Shown one piece after another: positions 36,301-48,035 of a DNA stretch of 64,000 nt. The position numbers were made by a program, and so were the translations under genes. A model generated the notes under the pieces. It saw only the letters and a program-made list of their open reading frames with translations. It made no database searches and was not told where the DNA came from. The stretch spans positions 7,858,001 to 7,922,000 of the forward strand of contig JAJNNQ010000024.1 in NCBI GenBank assembly GCA_027886175.1. The letters are read 5' to 3'. The stretch comes from Phylloscopus collybita (lineage: Eukaryota; Chordata; Aves; Passeriformes; Phylloscopidae). How positions within the stretch are numbered: the first letter of the stretch is position 1; each line of letters opens with the position of its first letter.

Positions 36301-37321
36301 ACAAGTCTTCTATGAAGTTAAAAAAGCAGGTTAAAAAAAGGGCAGGAGTTGTAGAGTCTTTTTAACATTTCATACTTGAAAGAGGATGTCAGTTGGGATT
36401 TATATTTGGGGTTATTTGTAAGGTAATTTGTATGTGTGGTAAAAATATATAACAGATGAAATTAAATTTTAGCTTTTTTTTAGAATAATCTGATTGTAAA
36501 AAAATGTGTTAATGAAGATGTGTTAGATGAGAAAGGTCTTGTGTCAGCTTGATATTTCTGACCATAAAATGATTACATATGATTCATCTGCCCAATAAAT
36601 ACTTAGGGATTCAAAGTTCTCAGTGTACCTAGCACTTACTTGTTTATATCATGGTGAGGACACAAATGGTCATCAGAAATGGCAGAATCCTTTTTTTAAA
36701 TGAATTAATGTTTTACTATTTTAATATATTTAAAGTTTTCTTTAATTTACTAATTAACAAAAGAAAATTTAATTCATTTTACCCAAAAGACTCTACAGTT
36801 TTTTCAGAAATATTCCCTCATAGAACAACAAATTTATCCCAGGCCATAGCCTTGTCATTTTATTAGCAGAAATGTAATCTTAGTAATTGATCTGTTGCTT
36901 CATTAAGCAACACATTGAAGTATGTGCTTAAGTGATCCTTATTCATTAAGAAGACTAAGCTGTTTCGTATTTTTATGAAAGTTAAAACACATTTAGGAGC
37001 TCTGAGAAATGAGAATGCTGTTGATGGATAAGCACCAAGGTGAAACACCACATGCAGAACCTTATTCTACAGACTTTCTGTTCCCTGTGGTGCTCTACAA
37101 CAAATTGTGTGGAGTCACACCAAGAGCACTGAAGGGGAAAAGGTGCAAGATTTCATCTTGATCTCGCCTAGTGGCCCTATTATGCCTTGTGCTGTGCAGG
37201 TGAGAGGTCCAGGTCCTTTCTTCTGGAAACAAGGCTTCATGGACTGAGTAGGGCTGACAGGGTGGGGCGCAGAATTTCTCCATTATACAGTTTAAATTCT
37301 ACAGCTTTAAATATAGGCCAT
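33323..37321. other. Unique AT-rich DNA, one candidate exon
   Basis: About 4 kb without a recognised gene or repeat, apart from A runs at 34220-34238 and 34366-34382. The only gene-like detail is the minus-strand candidate exon listed at 34437-34574. Confidence 0.45.
34437..34574 (-). CDS. Candidate orphan exon (weak)
   Basis: On the minus strand a pyrimidine-rich run, 'ttcttttttcttacaag', ends at 34575 as a good splice-acceptor match. A plausible donor, 'tct|gtaaag', follows at 34436. The 138 bases between them are 46 whole codons, open and in phase 0 at both ends. The translation starts HAFESYRRVEKDFIRDPSK and continues into a hydrophobic run (about residues 20-37, LFLLFMAFFVLAALL) that could be a membrane segment. 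I do not recognise the protein. No partner exon was found in the window, and a stop lies just past the donor, so it could be a chance combination. Confidence 0.2.
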
Positions 37322-37612
37322 AGGTATGGAATGTCTTGGGTTGGAAGGGCCCTCAAAAATTATCTATTTCCACTTTCCCTGCCATGGGCAGGGACAGCTT
37401 CTACCAGACCACGTTGCTCAGAGCCCCCTCCAACCTGGTTTGAACACTGCCAGCAATGGGGCATCCACAGCTTCTCTGGGTAACCTGTGTCAGGTCCTCA
37501 TCACCCTAATGGTAAAGAATTTCATCCTAATATTTAATCTAAATTTACCCTCTTTCAGCTTAATAATGTTTCCTCTCATTTTATCACCACATATATATGT
37601 GGGCAAGACAGT
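37322..37612 (-). mobile_element. CR1 LINE, 3'-end fragment
   Basis: On the minus strand this is a 3' piece of a CR1 retrotransposon. Read on the plus strand it starts with 'gggttggaagggccctc' (37338-37354), then 'ccctgccatgggcaggga' (37377-37394), 'ccctccaacctgg' (37426-37438), 'ggggcatccacagcttctct' (37457-37476) and the 'aagaatttcatcctaatat' block (37514-37532). It ends in the region that matches the CR1 end of ORF2 and start of the 3' UTR. It is 5'-truncated with no usable coding sequence. A 16-base perfect palindrome, CCACATATATATGTGG, is at 37587-37602. Two overlapping plus frames of about 100 codons are artefacts. Confidence 0.92.
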
Positions 37613-39479
37613 TATTTTTGAAATTTTTCTTTGTTAATGTTTTCAAATTTGTCTAGATCACAATATCCCAGCTAGGACATTAAACACCCTTAATTGTTTC
37701 AGTCCTCTTTTTCTACTGGAAAACATTTTTTAATCTTTCTACTAAATATATATCTTATAATGGAAATAGATCTAATTATATGGCAAAGAAGGACCCAAAA
37801 AACTGGGTTTTTCCCACAAGAAACTATTGCTTGCTGCAGAGTTGCAAAGGCTTCAGGCCTCAATAATAAAAGTGCTACTGAATTTCCATGTTTCTCTTGC
37901 ACAGATAGCTTTAAAATCCATTAAGACATCAAACAATGATGATAAAATCCGAGGGAAGGAAAATACATCAATTAAAGTAAATTTAGAGGTGACTGGTCTG
38001 GGAATCAGGACACATTCTTGGAGACATGAAGACACTGTATTCTGCAAAAACAATAGGATTATAAAGGTATTCTGAAAAACTGTGGATATGCAAAGATATT
38101 TCAAGGTATTTTTAAGCATTTCAGCATTTTTTAGGGTTTATTTTTCTATTCTGCCTGCTTTTGAAGTTTGAACATTATTAGCTTATGAAATTTATCATGT
38201 TTTAAATGTAACTGAAGAACATGCTAGACAAATTCTTTATCACCAAAATATATGGGTGTTCTGGTAAGCAAAGCTCAGCAGAATTATTTAAGTACGTTTA
38301 AATATAATTCTTCAAATATAACTTCTATTCCTATCTCTTGGTGCTCATGGAAAAAAAAAAAAGCAATATCAGCATTCTAGTCTTAGTCTAGTTCTTATTT
38401 GGGCTAGTCTATGCTAAAAATCTTTATTCTCAACTACTACAATCTTAGCAATGAAGAAAATCTTTAAACTGGAAACAATGAAATGCATTAAAAGGTGGGA
38501 AATATATTAAATAGGGTAAAACATGTGGGAAAGTTTCTGTAGACTGCTAGTTTGATTTTAAAGAACATCACCTTCATAACCTCTTGCAGTGTATCTCATT
38601 AAAAAAAATAAAGAGAAAACTTCTTTCATTTAGTTCTTTTTAACTCTGTTATGATCACAGCTATCTCACCATTCTAAAACACTGAGTGTTCTACATGACT
38701 GATTGTTTTGGTGTTAGTCTCCATATCATCTTGCTAGTTTTTGCTACAGTGGCCTATTTCAGGAATGTTCAAGAACTTTGACATTTGCCAGATCTGTCAG
38801 AAAAGCAAAAAGTTGTTTTTCTGAGCTTGCTGAAAACACCTGGATCATTTAAGGACAAAAGCTTCATTTTTTTTTCCAACTATTTATTTTAGTGTTCATT
38901 TATAATTAACATTGGACAAACTTAAAGAAACCTTCATTTCCTTGATCCTTGAATGGATTGGTGTGGTCCTGGGTACTGCAGTAAAATCACAGCCTTTCTT
39001 CTGATTTTGGATGGTCTGTAACAGGTCCCAGATTAATTGAAGATGAGAGAAACTATACATAATAGTTTGGGAAAGTTTCTATTATCTGGGTAACTTCTAG
39101 ACTTTTTCTGCCTTCATTTCTGATTCATGTCTTGTAGAGATTAATTTTTGCAACCTGAAGTAATCAGGAGCTTCGTAATTGACTTCAGGATTGGACCCAG
39201 CCAAGTTTTTGTTTTAGTTTTCTTGTCTTTTAATAAAATGATAAATAACTTCATGTTCAGCTCTGCTAAAGAAACCCTAAAAGAACAGTTCCTACCTTTC
39301 TTGCTATTAATATGATATTTCTATATTATAATTTTATGAACAAATAAGTTTATATTCAGGCCTATCTTTTGGAGAATCCGTATCAAAGAGTCTGCAATGC
39401 AATTATTCTTTATTTTTTGGCACCTGAAAGCAGTGGCAACAACTGCACTACTTTTAAATAAATGTGGGTCAACTTTTCC
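37613..39479. other. Unique AT-rich non-coding DNA
   Basis: No gene or repeat recognised. Overlapping frames of 67-88 codons on both strands near 37.7-38.1 kb show no family resemblance. Confidence 0.5.
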
Positions 39480-40005
39480 TGGCCTTCAGCTTCCCACCCT
39501 GCAGGTCTCACTCTCCCTTTCCTGACAGCACAGGAGAAGGAAGTAAGGTGGCCAAGCTTGAGCATTGAGATGAGGGCAGTTTAATGAATAAAGCAAAGGC
39601 CACACACAGAAGCAAAGCAGAATGAGGAGATTTATTCTCCTATTCCCTTTAGCAGGCAATGTCCAGCCACTGGGAGTCAGGGTCTCAGTATGAATAGTTG
39701 CTTTGGAAGATAATTGGTTTATTAATGAAATCCTTCCCCCCACACACTGCTTTCCTATGTCTTTTACTGCTGAGCACATTGTATGGTGTGGACTACCCCT
39801 GGCCAGTTGAAGCCAGCTGTCCCAACTCTGTCTCCTCCCAAACTTTTGCTCAATCCTTTCAGCCTTCTGGACTGAAGAATGACCTGATAATGTGCTCAGC
39901 AACAGCAGGAACTTTGGCACTTTATCAACACCATTTTAGGCACAAAGGCACACTACACGGGCTGCCTTGAGGAAAGTTAACTCCCTCCCAGCCAGAGCCA
40001 GCACA
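39480..40005 (-). mobile_element. Solo LTR of an endogenous retrovirus
   Basis: A 526-base LTR on the minus strand, with 5'-TG (at 40005) and CA-3' (at 39480) ends. In its own orientation the order is: the 5' block 'tgtgctggctctggctgg', a 'gttaactttcctc' block, 'ggtgttgataaagtgcc', 'gggacagctggcttcaactg', and a decayed promoter region 'cagcagtaaaagac'. The 3' side has a poly(A)-signal-like ATTAAA followed by 'ctgccctcatctcaa', then a G/A-rich end. I remember this block order from an abundant passerine LTR. Flanking bases (TTTCC left, GCCAT right) show no obvious target duplication, which fits age. The 144-codon minus frame within it is not a gene. Confidence 0.8.
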
Positions 40006-41609
40006 GCCATCATCCAAAACACTTCTAGTCCCTTTGTCAAGTACAGCAACGCAATAAAGATGTTTTATTGTTTGCTTTTATGGCTTGTGTCTTTAAAAGG
40101 CCATTAAAAATAACAGCCCAAATGTTTCTGTGGTTTGTGGGATCTATATGTGTCAGTATTAAAGTGAGTCATGCCATCACAGTCATGATAGGTTATTGGC
40201 ATTTTACTTTAAAAGAAAAAGTATGGCTGGCTTGAAATATTTTTTTTTTCTTTCTGCTTTAGTAGCATCTCCATCCTAGGAGCTATTATGAATGTTTATA
40301 TAAGAAAACTTTCACAAGGCAGAATTCCAACCTTTATTAAGCACTATATTTCAGTGCAAAATTGGTTTTGCTGTGAATTCTACAAAAATATGTTCAAAGT
40401 ATTACACTGTGTAAACATGTTCTTGGTAATTGCATCACACATTGATCCCGGTGAGACAAATATCAAACCATTTCCTGAAGATACGCACTTGAACCACATG
40501 TATCTGAAACCACACAAGCAATTCCAATGTTTAATAATGTCTGTGGGTTTGTTTCATAGTAGAAATTAAAGATAATGGCTTTCATGGGCTGTCAGCAGTG
40601 TATTGGTATGTGATTACCCCTTCTCCTGGGGGGGAAGGGTGGCTGGTTGTTGTACCTACAGTACTTTAAACCTTCCAACACTACCAGGATAAGTTAAGTG
40701 ATGTTATTGCCTGGTTTAGCAGCTATCCAGCTTGTCACCATTCATTTTTCACTTACAAAGCTCACTAAACTTTTCTGCATCCATATCCCAAAAATTAAAA
40801 TGCTGACATGGATGGTACAGCCTTGTTACCAACCCTAGCTGAAACCAGGACAAGGCCTCTGGGCTGATTCTCCTTGAGTTTTGTCTGGACTGTCTTGATC
40901 TATTTAAAGATTTCTTTATTCTTGTGTAAATGATAGTAAGAACTGAAGATTTTTCTGCCTAGAAAAAACAAACAGACCACATCTACAATCTTCATATAAT
41001 GAAGTAATACAGAGCATGGGCATGGTAGAGCATCAGAGGCTTGAAGGTTGGGACCTGGTGCAGTGTAGAGGAATGTGGGTGTAACATGGTAAGAAAAGTG
41101 ACACCTGGTGACCCAGGAGACCTCAGGGAACAACTCATTTGTGACTATTTGCTGATAAGTAAAGGAAAAAAAAAAAGCCATGTGAGTTGGACAGTACTGA
41201 TTTTTAGAATAAGTATCAACTTAATAAGTGTAAAACACTCCATATGTAGTACATTTAACTGCAAAGTGGAATTGCAGAGTAAGGAAGAAAAGCAAAGTGT
41301 AAAAAGTGACAAAATAAAAAGACATGAAAATACCCTTCACTGGACCTGAGAGTGAGGAAAATGAAGTTATCCTCCTAACACCAAAGAGCAGAAAGAAACC
41401 CCTGCCTTCAACAAATCTTTTCCTCTGACGGACTTGCTGGCAAACTCCTCCTGCGCCCAAAGTTTAGCCAATAACCTCAGGACTAAGAAAAAAAGTAGAA
41501 GGGTCCACCACGACAGTAGGGAATGACTAGGTACTAGGAATTGGCTGTATAGTTTTATCCCTATTATTATTGAGACCATTCTCTGAAAATAATCTATTTT
41601 TAGGGAAGG
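40006..41609. other. Unique non-coding DNA
   Basis: No gene recognised. Near 40840 the words 'agctgaaaccaggacaag' resemble the terminal block of the LTR family at 39.5-40.0 kb, but the neighbouring sequence does not extend the match, so I do not call a second copy. Confidence 0.4.
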
Positions 41610-41648
41610 TTTTGGGGCTTTTTTGGTTTTTTGTTTGTTTGTTTTTTC
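41610..41648 (+). repeat. T/G-rich tract
   Basis: A short GGTTTTGGGGCTTTTTTGG and (GTTT)n block of the recurrent T/G class. Confidence 0.7.
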
Positions 41649-42004
41649 CATTCATCTATAATTACTAGATTTGGAATTATTTGATTAGATGGCTAGAATC
41701 TCAATTTCACAAGCAATAATTCTTGACTTTGCTCATTAGGAGTGTTTTCTTTTGCCCAAACAATTTTCTGAGCCTATCAATACCTCCCCAACTCCTATAT
41801 TATCGAGTTCATCATTACAGAAGATATTCAATACTTGTTATACCAAGTAAAAAATAGCTCAAATTATTATTTACTTGTAATTACATGGCCAAGAAGAAAG
41901 TGAAATATTTCTGTCATTTCAATAATGCCAGCAACACTGACTTCTAAACAAAATTTTTAACTGTATGAATTCCAGATTGTACTGGTTGCTTGCTTCTCAC
42001 CATG

Positions 42005-42006
<2 letters not shown>
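41649..42006. other. Unique AT-rich non-coding DNA
   Basis: Nothing recognised; it leads into the compound microsatellite. Confidence 0.5.
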
Positions 42007-42075
<69 letters not shown>

Positions 42076-42083
42076 AAGAAGAA
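42007..42083 (+). repeat. Compound (AAT)13(AAG)12-13 microsatellite
   Basis: Thirteen uninterrupted AAT units (42007-42045) switch without a spacer into 12-13 AAG units (42046-42083). The purity suggests recent expansion, and the locus is probably length-polymorphic. The AAG half is a purine-only tract able to form triplex DNA. Confidence 0.95.
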
Positions 42084-43323
42084 ACCCAGCCCACCCCCAA
42101 TACTCTTAACTAAAAACTTGTGTTCAAGGGTTTTCCTGTGAACTTATTGTACCAGAGCTACACCTTGAGGGATGTAGGGACACAGCCAGCAGTGGCATTT
42201 AATGAATTAGTGGCTACAGGAAGTAGAATAGAACTGCATTGCACTGGGCCAACCAAGCTGAACATATCCTTTTTGTTAATTTACTGCAAGCTGAGGATAT
42301 CTCTGGTGAACAATAACAAACTGAACTTCAGACTCAGCTTCCATTTACTGTAAGGGGTAAGATACCTCTCAAACTTTGAAGCACACTTTTGGAGGGATTA
42401 CAGCAAAGGAAGGGAAACAATGGCACTGAATGAAAACATTACTATTTAAGCCTGTGTAGACAGTTGTCATTCTGTGGCACTAAAGCTTTAGTGAGTAGTG
42501 TAATTAAAAAGGCAACTCAGTCTTCAATGAAATCCACTGGCTTTTCAGGCCTTATTTTGTTGAGTACTGGACCAATCTCCATGGCTGCAGAAAATGAAAT
42601 CCTGAACATCGTTCTCCTATATGTCCAGACTGGAAGTGGCCCTCAAGTTTTGTTGGTTTTTTTTTATTGTTAGCTCTTGCAATGAAAAATGTGCATGACA
42701 CCACTGGTATTGATAGTGACCTATGTGATATTTTAGCATGACACCAATTTTTATATTTATTTGTATTTTATAGAACAATTGACTGATACAATAACAATGA
42801 CCATTACTAAAACCACTTTACTTACTGTGAGGTCTGTTTGGTTTCATCACTAACTGCACTGCACGTATACAATATAGTTTATACACTTGTCTAGTTTCGT
42901 TTCTTTATTTCTCCTGAATTATTACCGAATTAGGTTTTTATCTATTTAACACCTGGAATGGAAAATGCATTATTAAAATCTGGTAGTGTTTGCTCTCTAT
43001 CCAGTTCAGCACACTTGTGGTAGCATTAGGTTGTGATGTAGCTAAGAAAGGTAGCTAGAAAATCAGGAGCAAAGAAGAGTCAAGCAGATTAAGGCCTGTG
43101 CATATGTTAAGATTACTTAGGACAGCATGAATTAAATTTGTGTAGATATGCCAATGGGGAAATAGATTCAGGCTGTGGGAAGATTTTACACTGAAGGTTA
43201 TTGCATAGAGAAAAATATTTTTTCAAACAATATCTTTTAATCTTACTTTGATTTCCCCCCCTGCCACCTCCACAATTTTAAAAGGGCCTACCAAAAAAGT
43301 CCCTTTTCTTCTTCCCTTAAGAC
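42084..43323. other. Unique AT-rich non-coding DNA
   Basis: No gene or repeat recognised. Confidence 0.5.
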
Positions 43324-43665
43324 ATGCTACAAAAGAAACACGTTGCAGTCCCAGGTGTGTCTTTGCAGGCCAATTACATCACTTTTGGTCATGTAGCTCC
43401 AGAGCTGCTGAGCAGCTCCTGTGGCCCTGGAGAGGCAGGGAGGTACCCAGAGTGTGTGTGTGGTGGTTTAGCAGAGGCTGTCACTGAGCTCCTGCCTGCT
43501 CCAGGAGCCCTGCTCACTAACAGGCCACGTGTGCAGCTGTTGCACACAAGCTGCTGGCCCTCTGCTGTGCAGCTGGCAGGCTCTTGGGAGGCCCTGCAGG
43601 ATCCACAGCACTATATCCCAGGCAATTATGGTGTGGCATGCTGCTGCAGGCCCCTCTGATGTAGC
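43324..43665. other. GC-richer unclassified segment
   Basis: About 330 bases rise sharply in GC against AT-rich flanks and carry a 111-codon plus frame at 43324-43659, with several GCTGCTGG and GCAGCTG-like words. CpG is scarce, so it is not a CpG island. No protein family or CR1/LTR motif is visible. It may be a decayed repeat. Confidence 0.3.
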
Positions 43666-45699
43666 ACATGGTAATTTGTGTTAACGAATGTCAAAACTGT
43701 GGATGCTCTGCTGCTGAGCGTTTTAGACCACACGTAGAGAATACCAACAAATGGCATGTATTTGTCTCTCTTGTCAACAAACAGTGTTATCTTCTAACCT
43801 GTACTTAGTCCTTTTTTTTCCCTTTTTTTCCCTCCTGCATAGGTGTGAACCACAAGTTGTATTTATTCAGAAGCACGGCTAACAGTGAGCATCAAATTCT
43901 AGTTTACATAGCTTCCCATAACAAGTGAGACTTAATTAATTAGCTAAGAATCTAATCTGATAATTTCTGGGATAAAGTAAGTGTCCTTTGCCCCTCTGAC
44001 AAGGGTAGACTAGGTGAAATTCAAACATCTTGTAGTGACAAATCTAATAATTAGTAAAAAACAGGAATAATCAATATTGTTCAGACACCTTGTCTACAGG
44101 GTAATTGTAAATCAGTACCTCTCTTTCTAACACTTCTCTGGTGTGCCATTGAAGGGTTTGTCAACCTTGCTCTGTATAAAGACATCCTTCTATAGAGATT
44201 AATATGTTAGTTATTGAGTATGAAAGGTGTTTTCCCTTACAGGTTCTGGTCAAAATCTAGTTCATTCTTCTCTGCAAAAGCTTCCCTCTGCAATCTTCAA
44301 GAGTTCATGGACTTCTTCCCTTTGTACATGAAAGCAGGTTTTTGGTTTTTTTTAAAAAGCCTACATGGAGGAGGCTTTGGTTTGCAACACAGCATCTGTA
44401 ACCATCACTGTTTTAATTTGTAGACTTTAAAAAAAAATCAGAGATAAAAAACTAACTTACTGAAACAATGTAAAAATATGGGTTTTCCAGTGTCCGCAAA
44501 TCCAAGTAATAGAAGAGATAATGAATTATATATTTAGTTAAGAATTCTAAATTATGAGGAGTTTACTGGTTAGCAACTTGAGAAATGTATTCTCAGTTTA
44601 CAAGTTCAGTACCCAACTCTAAAAGAAGAAATTACTTCTTTATTCATTTATAGTCCATATGAAACTTTCCACTCTAAAACACTTAGTACCTGTTCTTGCT
44701 TCTTCTTACGATTTACTCTACATGGTCTGCCAGCATTGGTGTACTGGAAAAGTAAGGTTTAATTCTAGAATTAATGAGAGTTGGAAAACATTATTTCATT
44801 TTTACAGAAGGATACTGGACAGAGGGTGATTCGGTGACTTCCCAGAAATTCCCACCACAGAGCAGAACAGCAAACTGAGCTGCAATGGTAAGTTCTTTAA
44901 AAACTTTATAAAACATGCTGTACATGTCCATCACCAAGTGCAGCTGAACACCTGAGCATTCATGATGATTGATTGCATCAAACTCTGCCTGCTGTGGTCA
45001 CAGTGGACTTGTCTGATTTATATCACCTTAGGATCTACTCGGAGTTCTAGGAAGTGTTTAGTAGAAGCATCAGCTTATAAACCTCATCACTTTTCTGGAG
45101 AAAAGTGTTGTGAAAGTCCTTTACATGCCTGTTTATCTGTTTCTCTGTTTCTGAGTAGTAGAGTGAGGTAATTTTTTAAAAATTTTTTTTCTTTACCTCA
45201 TGTTTGCAGTAAAATACAAGAAATTACAAGTCAGTGGAAAGGAAAATACTGTCAAAACCTTCTAAACTTGTTTCATTATGATCCTTTGAAAAGATAGTGG
45301 TAGTTGGATCCAAAAATTTCTTTTCAATAGATCTGATATTGTTATTAATCTAATTTTTAATTTCTGTAAAGGATATGCTCTTGAAATAAAACCATATTAA
45401 AGCAGAAATCTTAATGCTTGACTTTTTTTTTTTTCTGAATTAAATTTGTCAGAATCAATACATTCTTGCAGAATATTTTTACTTTGGTAGAAATATGTCT
45501 TCTGACAAGAAAATGCTCCATTGGAAAGCTTTTGACCAGCTCAATTTGTTTCTTATTGTGCCTACTGTGAAGCCAAAACATTAAGGAGTTCTTTCTGACT
45601 TCTCTTCACATTTGACATAACCAATATATGAGAGAAGTTATTAAATGCTAAGGCAAAGCTAAAGCTTGGGCTGTAGAGACATTGCCCAATTAATATAAT
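43666..45699. other. Unique AT-rich non-coding DNA
   Basis: No gene or repeat recognised. A T run lies near 45424-45434. Confidence 0.5.
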
Positions 45700-46015
45700 T
45701 ATTGTGTTTTCAGTGCTGCTAGTTTTGATAGCTCCTGAGACTGCAAATCAGCCCCTGCTCTTGCTGTCATGTATATCACCAGCAGATGTAGCATTAGTGC
45801 CATAGGCACAGGCCAGATAATCCTGAATTTGGAAAGCAGAGAATGTCATGTAATTATTTTGCAGCCTAACATAATGTGGTCTGTTTGCAAAGACAAAAAT
45901 ACGGCACACATCTTCTCTGTTGATGTTTTGCAGTAAAGCTGACAGCCAGAGAGCAGAGGGGTGAGGCAGGCAGAGTGCTGTGCAGGATGTGCCTGTGCTG
46001 TAGTGACAACCCACA
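45700..46015. other. Candidate conserved non-coding element
   Basis: High-complexity sequence without repeats or long homopolymers, different in texture from its flanks, with one 88-codon minus frame that matches nothing. I suggest it only as a candidate conserved element, on texture alone. Confidence 0.15.
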
Positions 46016-47732
46016 ATACAACCTATAGATACAGCACAAAGGAGCTCTAATAGCTCTTCAAAATAGACAAGTTAAGTCAATGGCATTAATGAATACTTGA
46101 AAAATGAACAACACCATTATCCACCCTGTCAATCTTTCAGCAGCATGGGGAAGGCAAAGAATTGCTTGAGGACAAAGAGTGAGAAAGCTTTCTTCCTCTT
46201 TGAGGAATTCCAAGCTGGCCTCAGTGGGCCTGAGTTCAAAAACACTGGAACATGACTGCCAAATGCCAAACCATACATTTTCAGGTTGAGGTTATTGTCT
46301 CATTCTGCCGTGCCACATCCTCCTTAGTCTTTAACAGCACATCCTTTGTTTTCCCTGTATCACACCATACATCGTTACCTCCCTGTTCCTCAGCCTTCTC
46401 CCCCATTCCCCTCCTTATGTTCCCCTTACTTCCAGGTTTCTCCCTTTGCGAGGCCACTCTCCTCACCCACTGCTCACCTCGTGTATTGTGTACTTCACAT
46501 GTAAAAGGTCTTTTTCTCTGAGAAGATTAATGCATCAACCAAAATAGCTAAAGTGACTGACTATCCTAAATTGCTCTATTCCTTGTGTATTACTGATTCA
46601 TACGTGGCTAATTCAAGAATCCTTTACAGGCTGCTTTCAAGTCAAGACCGCATTTAAACGGGTGCAGTAGTTTTGTGGCTCACATCTTGACTCATGTTTC
46701 ACCCACGCTGTCTCCCTGGATCCTCTCTTGGCATCAGGGATAAATCTAATTGCCTGCTTTTCAGGGAATAGTTTTTGTCTTTTAGTATGTCAGTCACAGT
46801 TTTGATTCCCGAGCTGAATAAAATTGGGAAGCGTAATAGTTATCAAATGTGTGATGGAGATTGCAGCTGAATGACACCAGGTCTCTGTATATTACCTGTT
46901 TTCCTCATTTAAATTAAAACTTAAAATCTGTTGAGCAGCGGATGATGACAATATTGACAATGTTAACAAATATCAGTAATCCTATTGGTGTTCCCAGGAA
47001 TATTTTACAGTCGTGAATGGGAGGAAATCATAAGGGATGGAAAGAAAATTAGTTCAGGAAAAAAAATTTTCCCAGACATCACCTGAGCTCTGAAACACAT
47101 GACAATTTTTTCTGAGTTGTATTCATGGCTCTGATTTAACCTTTCTTCTTTCAAATTCTGGATTTTCCATCTCACTATCTGTAGCACAAGAAGAGTGATG
47201 ATTCGAGGGCAAGTTGGCTTGTACCAGAGCCCAGAATAGAGGCTTTTTTGGAAAGTTAACAGTGTGAGGAATAGTGTCAGGCTAATAAAAATTATGAAAG
47301 AGGACCTAAAAATCAATAGTACAAAATAACAATAATCCATCTTAGTGAGGTAAAGTTGATGCATGCATATTGGCACAAAGTAACTTGCTGTTTTATTGCT
47401 GTCAAATTTTATTTGAGGTCTATGGTTCAGGAAAGAAAAGGTTTAAAAACTTTTATTTTTGAAACTCCCAATATCTCCAAAAGAAACCAATTTCTTCTAA
47501 CCTGTGTGAGTCACATTAAGCCAAGTTAAATTGATACCATACATTGATAGCAGAGTTCAGATTTTATCAGAGAACCCTTGAGCTGGGCTCCTTTGGATAA
47601 TGTTATCATCTGGATTCCACAGTTATTAAAAACATAGTAACACATTCTTCCTCATTCATGACCTTACAGATAAAAAAACCACATATTTGATTATGTTTGA
47701 TTACATTAGAAGCAATATGCTCAAACTTACAG
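46016..47732. other. Unique DNA, possible conserved element
   Basis: 46560-46980 is high-complexity sequence with POU or homeodomain-type AT cores (TAAATTAAAAC, AATTG) and no repeat signature. It could be a conserved non-coding element; no computed support. The rest holds nothing recognisable. The 123-codon minus frame at 47005-47376 is isoleucine, leucine and phenylalanine-rich and looks like chance. Confidence 0.25.
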
Positions 47733-47768
47733 TGTACACGCGCACACACACACACAAAAAAAAATAAA
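47733..47768 (+). repeat. (CA)n microsatellite plus A run
   Basis: CGCGCACACACACACACAC followed by an A-rich stretch. Short, about eight CA units. Confidence 0.8.
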
Positions 47769-47984
47769 AGCATAGAAAATCTTTTGAATGTAGTTAAGAT
47801 GTAAAACAACAAGAACACAACAAATTTATTCATAAGTTCTAGCATTTTCTGTCCAACTAAAGAAAGGAAAACCAATCTCCTGCCACAGAAATTAAAAAGA
47901 AGGGCAGAGGGAACTAGGCTTAATAACGAATTTAAAAAAACCACAGGAACAGATGTCCTTCTTTACTAATACATTTATAATACT

Positions 47985-48035
47985 TTTATTATTATTATTA
48001 TTTTATTATTTTATTATTTTATTTTATTTCAGGGC
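47985..48035 (+). repeat. (ATT)n/(TTTTA)n microsatellite
   Basis: ATT units change into TTATT and TTTTATT units over about 50 bases. Confidence 0.85.

Noticed and set aside
39486..39920. 144-codon minus-strand frame
   Set aside because: Lies wholly inside an LTR read in its sense direction; no gag, pol or env resemblance and no independent start context.
40800..40860. Second copy of the LTR family seen at 39.5-40.0 kb
   Set aside because: Only about 18 bases ('agctgaaaccaggacaag') are reminiscent; similarity does not extend.
42007..42083. CRISPR-like array
   Set aside because: It is a trinucleotide microsatellite without spacers.
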